Assembly (NCBI RefSeq): GCF_024713975.1
Contig: NC_091111.1
Span: forward strand, 10,226,501 to 10,290,500
Length of the DNA stretch: 64,000 nucleotides
DNA from: Paralichthys olivaceus
Taxonomy: Eukaryota > Chordata > Actinopteri > Pleuronectiformes > Paralichthyidae
Direction of reading: 5' to 3'
Shown: in pieces, positions 57,890 through 64,000 of the stretch
Position numbering within the stretch: position 1 is the first letter of the stretch
Layout: every line of letters begins with the position of its first letter
Notes under the pieces: model-generated
What the model was told of the DNA's origin: nothing
Databases searched by the model: none
The model's input: only the letters and a program-made list of their open reading frames with translations
Translations under genes and position numbers: made by a program

Positions 57890-58045
57890 TGTTAGCATGT
57901 TAGCTTGCACGTTAGCCGGTGTCGCCCTCCCACCTGTCCGGGGGAGGGTGTCCGGCTCCGGGCTGAGCTCTAGGGATCAGCGCGGCGGCGGCGGCAGGTC
58001 GCTGCGGTTCCTGCCTCTGATCCCTCTCAGCTGACGTCAGGAGAA
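57890..58045 (+). promoter_or_regulatory. CpG-island promoter with CRE
   Basis: The sequence changes abruptly from AT-rich to GC/CpG-rich (GCGCGGCGGCGGCGG around 57980). A perfect cAMP-response element TGACGTCA lies at 58032-58039, seven bases before the ATG at 58046. No TATA box is visible. Confidence 0.65.
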
Positions 58046-58091
58046 ATGGCGGACCTGGACGGCAGCGACGCATCTTCTTCCGAGTCCCAAG
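58046..58091 (+). CDS. First coding exon of an unidentified plus-strand gene (partial)
   Basis: An ATG in a good context (GAAATGGCG) opens a frame reading MADLDGSDASSSESQ and reaches a consensus donor (CAAG then GTGAGT) in phase 1. It follows a CpG island and CRE, so it looks like a genuine first exon. The acidic, Ser-rich start is not distinctive and I do not recognise the protein. The rest of the gene must lie downstream, partly beyond the window. The candidate exon at 62564-62692 has a compatible phase. Confidence 0.6.
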
Positions 58092-61000
58092 GTGAGTTCT
58101 TCTCCCGCACGGGAAACTTTAAAGTGCCTTTTTCAAGAAAAGGACTCAGCTCCACATTAACTATGCAGGGTGTTACCAGGGCTCCGTGTTTGGTCGCGTC
58201 GGTGTTTAAACGGCGGAGTTACCGAGAAACTCAAGTCCTCGGAGCCGGTGTGTCGGTCACGGGAGTGGGATTAACTTTCCACCGACTCACCCAACCGGTT
58301 CTTGTTCGTCCATTACACAGGACCGGCTGTGTAAAGTAAATAGTTTGTGAGTGTGACTGCGCTGTGGTTGATGGTGGATGAGACCGAGCTCCTCAGACAA
58401 ACACCTGTTGCTGACATTTTGTGCTTCTGTGAAGTGACAGGTGAACAGCAGGAGGACAGGCTCTGGGTGACAGCAGCTACAGTTTGGTTCATGGCTTTAG
58501 TTTGTGTTTTAAAATATATATCTGTGTGGTCCTTAAACTTTTCTACAACATGTAACTTTGCTTGCTATTTTAGTAAAAGAAAAAAAGTTATTTGGACTTT
58601 TAATCCCATTTATCCTGACATTATATGCAAACGTAAAATTAAAATGCTTTTTTTTTTAGTTTAGCTTATGTCAGTCTTTATATAGTTAATTTCAGATTCA
58701 TTTCATTACTATCTTTTATATTTGTATGTGTTGATTATTTGCATTATGATCATTGTTATGGGACAAACCATCAAATCAAATCAATATTGCCAGAGGTATT
58801 GCAAAAATCATAAAAATTTGAATAGTTAAGTAATTATATTTTATATTTCTGTATTTCATTATAACAAGGTTCAACATTTCTTTTGTTCAATCCTTTGTTC
58901 AGTCCCCAGGTAGCAGATGTTTAACATTGGGCTGTAAACTGTTTATGGTCACTTCAGTGCCTCCACCTGCTTATTTCTGATGTAATGTGGTATATATCAT
59001 TTAAACGGCCAATTCTCAACGCTTAATGGTGGGGGCTTATAAAACACTAAAATGTTGATCAGTGTTGTTGGTGTCCAGATGACAAAACAGCCTAAAATAG
59101 TTTGTCTTGTGGTATAAACCTCACACACTTGTTAATGTTAGATGCTCTGCTGGAGAATTTTGCAAATTGCAGGTTGGGAAATATGTTCATAACGCTTCTT
59201 CTTCAGGAAATCATAGTGGAAATCATTGATATTCAAAATGTTACCTTAACCCTCAAATGTATGAATGAACATTTTTAAACTCTGCAATGTTGTTTAGTTG
59301 CACAACAAGTTTTCTCCTTTTAAAAGTACTGTGTGTACATGTTCTTTAGTTTGCCATGTTTGGTTAGTCTAATTAAAAGGAGTTTGCTTCAGGAGTCAGA
59401 GTATACACAGTGTGAGATGAAGGATTAAAGAACAGATGTATTTGTTAACACAGAATATGAGCTAAATAACCCATTGTGACATACACTTCTCCAATGCTAG
59501 CATTCATACAAAACTCCTTGTTGAGATGTTATTGATATTCATTAACCCACAACATTTTGCATGAATTGCAATGTGCATCAGCTTATGCATAAGTTTTCTA
59601 CACAATAGTTGTGACGAGGTAAAACCTTGGGATAAAGGGAAGCTCGTTTTGTTGCCTTCACATTGTTTGTTGCACAGTTTCACCCTTGTGTGTAGTTTCA
59701 AATGACTAAACTATCAAAACACATATGTTTAAAAAAAAAACAAACATGACTCAATATTTTAACATCAGGTTGCAGCTTCTCTCTGGGGTCCCAATTTGTC
59801 CTCCTCTTTCTACCCCCCCCATTATCACCCTCCTTCCGCTTTCCCACGAAAGCCTTGATATCTAGTCCAAAATATTCCACTGCTGCAAACTCTCAGCATC
59901 CATTTTCTATCACATTGTGCTGTCAGGCTTCACAATCCTGCCGCTAGCTTCGTATTCATCAACTTCCTTTCACATTATTTATTTATCTCATGTTCCCATG
60001 CTGCAGTGAGCTCTACAAGATGCACAATCATCTCATGCACCTCTGGCCACAACAATGAGTCTGGCTTATATGCTGTGATCACTGAATCCTACAGTACATT
60101 CTGGGATCTTCCCGCAATGTGCCTGCACAAAAATGCTTCTGCCGCAAGGCAAAACAAGTTTGATATCTCCTTTCCCATCAGCTACTGGCAGCATGTTGCC
60201 AGGTGTCAAATCTATTGCACGCTGTTTCTGTCTGACTCCTTTCAATCAGTGTATTTACCTTTTCATTCTTCTTAAATTTGTCATTGTTATTTAATTTAAC
60301 ATTAATAATCACATATAACCCATGTCACTACAGAGCAGAACAAGATAAAATGTCAACTCCTATAAATACGAAAGAGCTCCACACTAAATCCTGCAACTCA
60401 AATAGTTTCATTATTTATTTTCTGATAATCATCTGCTGGAACTGACAAAATGATGAATACAAGTGTTGTTGTACCTGTAGATTCAGATTTATTATTTCCA
60501 AACATAACTGTGGTCACATTAGTTAATTCTTTCCCATATATCTGTGTCTCTCACACACGCATTCAATAGGTGTGAGAAGGGAGTGTAGCCCAGCCTATCC
60601 GGTTAAAGTCTGAGTGTAGGATTACTATGTCCTGCAGGGACAAAGATCAGATTGCTCTTTGATGAATATGTGTGTTTGTGCAACACGTACTCCCTTAGTG
60701 ATGATGCAGCAAGTCTTGTTCTGCAGAGCTTTATATATGAAATAACTCAAAAAGTTACTGTAAGGCCAGTTCCATGGTGTTCATCTGTGTTGTGTTTGAG
60801 CAAAGTTGCCTATCACACGTGGCATCTTTAATCATTTTGTCACTCTGATGTTTTTAGCCGCAGCCTCTAAGACGCTTTAAGATTTCAAGCTGTCATGCAG
60901 GTTGTTTGTCTCCGTGTGTATTTGCTTTGGTAGATGTGAGATAAGCAGACGCAAGCACACATCACTATCAAAGGTTATTCAGGCTGGTGTTTGCATTGTT

Positions 61001-62070
61001 ATTGAACAGCCCTTCAATAATATGGCCTCCAATAAGTTAAGTGTTAACTTCCTCTTTTTTATTCCTCGCTCCTCGCCATGGAAGCTGCTTTGTTTATATA
61101 TCTTTATCAGGGACTTTACCTTCTTCATCTTTAATATCCACTGTACTATTTTGCACATGCTTGAAATGAAAGTAAAACATAACTCAGAGTACTGGAGTAG
61201 TAAATGGCTGCAACTGAAGATAATTTCCACCTCTATGATAAATGGATTAAGATGAAGTATAAACTGACATTGGATAAGATAAAACTTTATTTGATTCATC
61301 AACTTTAGTTTTATAATGTTTTTGGCATGACTGCAGTATTTTCTACATTTACTGTAAATACTGCTTCTGCTTCACGCGTGTTATAATTGTGTTGCTCTGT
61401 CTCAGCAGAGACCTGTCCAGCATACACTGAAGAATTTAGATATTTACTACACATCTTTATATACAGCTGTGGTGGCTCTTTAAGAGAGGGATGGGGTGGG
61501 GCCATATACCATGTGCTGCTCTATGGACCCACCCCTTCTACAGATGCTGCTCTATGTGTGTGTGTGTGTGAGTGCGCATGAGCGTCCTCTCATTAATGTG
61601 TGTGTCCTCTGCTCTATGGCTTCCACTGCATCACTGGCCCATGTGCTGCTGTTGTTAGGGAAACCTGTCACTGGTACCGGCTCAGCTTCCACTGCTGGAT
61701 TCTCACTGAATATTTTAACAACCCTGCAGCCCTCTGCCTAAAATCTATGCCTGCATGTGTGCGTTTGTGCACGTACTGTTCAGCCTGTGCATGGGTAATG
61801 CAATTCTTTGGACAAGTTTGCAGTTACAGAATAGGTCTAACAAGAGAGCGTTGTGCAGGGAGGGGGGAGTGGGGGGGGGGGGCTGCTGCAGCAACAGTAG
61901 TGACAGCAGCAGCATCTCCTGAGGAGTGAGGGAGTCAGGAGAAGTGCAATCCTTCCAGCTCTCGGCTTGAGTCAGTCCTGTGGATTAAGTCTTCTTTTCT
62001 AAGCCAGACTACAGAAGCTCATCCTCAGACTCTGTCGCACTCTCTCTCTCATTCTTTCACTTCTCTCTCC

Positions 62071-62111
62071 ATGCCTGGCACTGCCATCGCAGGCACTGAG
62101 GATATGGCACA
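62071..62111 (+). other. Possible alternative first exon
   Basis: After a GC-rich, purine/CTG-rich stretch (61850-61930) and a pyrimidine tract, an ATG opens MPGTAIAGTEDMA and meets a donor (CACA then GTGAGC) in phase 2. The phase does not match the candidate exon at 62564, which weakens the case. Confidence 0.2.
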
Positions 62112-62563
62112 GTGAGCATCTCTGTTTGTCTCATTCACACTCTTTCCTTGAACATCCCACTGCACTTAATTCCTTGTTCATTGCCTTTTTCTGTCATCCA
62201 CCACATTTTATTTTTTCCATCTCTCCTGCTTTTTGTTCCATCCTTCCCTTTCACTCTTCCTCTCTGTCTCCTTCCTGCTGTCACAGACAGAGCTGCAATG
62301 TGCAGCCTGGAAATTAGCTGTTAGCGACAGCTATTAGCTTGTGGCACTCTGCATCTTCACTGACAGGAAAGCTTTTAGGGGTGACCTCGTCCTCCACCAT
62401 CCTCTGTGGTCCATCACTGACCTGCAGCCCCCCCTAACTCATCCACCCAACGAGCACAGGGTGCTATGGGCAGGGGGCTGGGTGAGTTAGCCAGGGGCTC
62501 AAGGGTTAGCAACAGGGTGGGTGATGCCAGAGAATAAACAAAGAGGACAAGGAGGAGGTGCAG

Positions 62564-62692
62564 GCGAGTGCACACAGGGAAAGTGGAAGCTGAGGAAGGG
62601 AGGCAGCCGCTCAGCCATCCCGGCACTCTTCACCATCACTGAGGAAGATGAGGGACAGAAGCGGAGAGATGCTTGCAGAAGGAAGAAAAAAG
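62564..62692 (+). CDS. Candidate internal coding exon, unidentified gene
   Basis: An acceptor (GGTGCAG) precedes 62564 and a donor (AAAAAAG then GTACGG) follows 62692. Entering in phase 1, as the exon at 58046-58091 leaves, it reads ECTQGKWKLRKGGSRSAIPA, then LFTITEEDEGQKRRDACRRK, ending in a basic cluster. It leaves in phase 1. The frame is open and rich in charged residues, but I cannot match it to a family. The polypyrimidine tract is poor, and a second AG at 62576-62577 is an alternative. Confidence 0.35.
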
Positions 62693-62899
62693 GTACGGAG
62701 AGGGAAACCGAAAGAGGAGAGCACAATGAATTGGTATGGTTGAGTAATTTGTGCTGTTGAAACTATTGGTGTGTGTGTGTGTTTGCTTGCTTGCTTGCTT
62801 GCTTGTTTGTCGTTTGTATATGTGTGTGTGTACAGTTTGCAGTTGCAGAGGATGTTCAGCCATCCAAAAACAGGTGGCTGACAGGTCTGATGAGAAAGC

Positions 62900-63016
<117 letters not shown>

Positions 63017-64000
63017 TCGCTGACAAGTCAAGATCAGGTCAACACCATAGACTGTAGGTCTACACAACACAAGGGCAGCAGAAGAGTGAAGGTGCAGTCC
63101 ACTTCGCACGTGTGTGGTTTTAATGCATCAGTAAGGAGATCAGTCAGTCAACTGGACAGCGAGTGTCTGCAGTCACAGCAGGGATAAAAAAAGCACATTC
63201 ACTTTTAACTCCTCTCTCACCGTCTTCGTCCTTTCAAATGGAAACTCAGGAATCTTACAGCTTCTGTTTAACTTTGTCTGTTGTCATTCATCCATTAAAT
63301 TTAATTTATCCCTGCCACTGCAAGGATACGTGGTTTCAGGAACCTGATTTGGATTCTGAAGAAGGGAACTCAGCGGAGCTATGGGCAATGCTTCATGAAA
63401 AATATCTTGAAACTTGTGGGCTTTAGGTGTTGGTAAAACTTGGGTTAACTGATGAGAACAACCAACAACTGATGAGAGTAAAGTGAGCTTTCCAGGTTTC
63501 TTCTGACTGGACAGAACTCTGCTGTTAGGAAAACAGAAAATGTGTGTCCTAAGTCATGGTTTTTCACTTAGCTGTGCTTATAGCAGAAGCCTAAGCTCAT
63601 AAAACAGATTGATTGGACTTCAAATGAGCTTTTAGAGGTGGAAAATGTTTTTGTTGATAAATTATGTCAATCATATGGATGAGATTGAGTTTTCACTGAC
63701 ATTTGTTGTTGAGTATTTTTTGTTCGCCTTATTCTCTAAATTTGTCGTCTTAAATCAATTTGTGATGCAGACTCTAAATTTATAACAATATTGTGTATCA
63801 AATCAAAGGTTGATAAACAAATGTTTTTATTAAGAATACAACTTCTTAACAATATCCCATATTTACTCGTTTTCAATTTAGAATGTCAGCAGTTTCTATT
63901 ATTTATGTCCCTTTTGCCTTAAGCCTGTTGTCAGAAGATGTAGTGAGTGAGGACACAATGATCTGAGATGAAACTTTAAAATGTCGTGTGCAAAGAACTA

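Noticed and set aside
63163-63426. Frame ending TWFQEPDLDSEEGNSAELWA
   Set aside because: The acidic end looks exon-like, but there is no convincing acceptor-donor pair and the frame ends in a stop without a match.

Overview
This is vertebrate nuclear DNA, almost certainly from a ray-finned (teleost, probably percomorph-type) fish. The exons found encode close orthologues of vertebrate proteins and have consensus splice sites. The introns are compact. The window is full of long CA/GT microsatellites and of repeats typical of teleost genomes. There are no bacterial operons, CRISPR arrays, recognisable rRNA or tRNA genes, or viral genes.

Layout, left to right. (1) 1-340: AT-rich tandem duplication. 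(2) About 0.4-13.4 kb, minus strand: scml4, a Polycomb-type SAM protein. Five coding exons lie at 2218-5890. A long upstream intron follows, ending at a CpG island at 13.1-13.36 kb that is probably its promoter. (3) 13.85-25.8 kb, minus strand: sec63, the ER translocon J-protein. Twenty coding exons give a complete 757-residue frame, with an inferred 2.2 kb 3' UTR and a CpG/NRF1-like promoter. (4) 25.86-26.13 kb: a large GATA microsatellite. (5) 26.3-29.3 kb, minus strand: iyd, iodotyrosine deiodinase; five exons, 292 residues, active-site residues intact. (6) 30.65-51.55 kb, plus strand: ppp1r14c (KEPI, a PP1 inhibitor); four exons, 141 residues, with a 15 kb first intron full of repeats. (7) 51.6-57.9 kb: intergenic, with an 86 bp near-perfect palindrome. 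(8) From 57.9 kb to the end, plus strand: a CpG-island promoter with a CRE and the first exon of a gene I do not recognise, plus a possible second exon at 62.56 kb.

The four identified genes do not form one pathway. Sec63 works in ER protein import. Iyd recycles iodide from iodotyrosines. Ppp1r14c restrains protein phosphatase 1. Scml4 is a chromatin repressor-type protein. The scml4-sec63 pair matches human 6q21, and iyd-ppp1r14c are neighbours at human 6q25.1, so two blocks that are far apart in human are adjacent here.

Most notable observations: scml4 has no SLED-domain exons, yet the flanking exons join in frame; a coding-looking island at 9.54-9.75 kb belongs to no recognised gene; a hAT-like non-autonomous element is nested in another repeat with a near-exact 8 bp target duplication; iyd uses a GC-AG intron; and the 56.8 kb palindrome. 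I found no convincing wholly new biological system. All coordinates were derived by hand from splice sites and reading frames.
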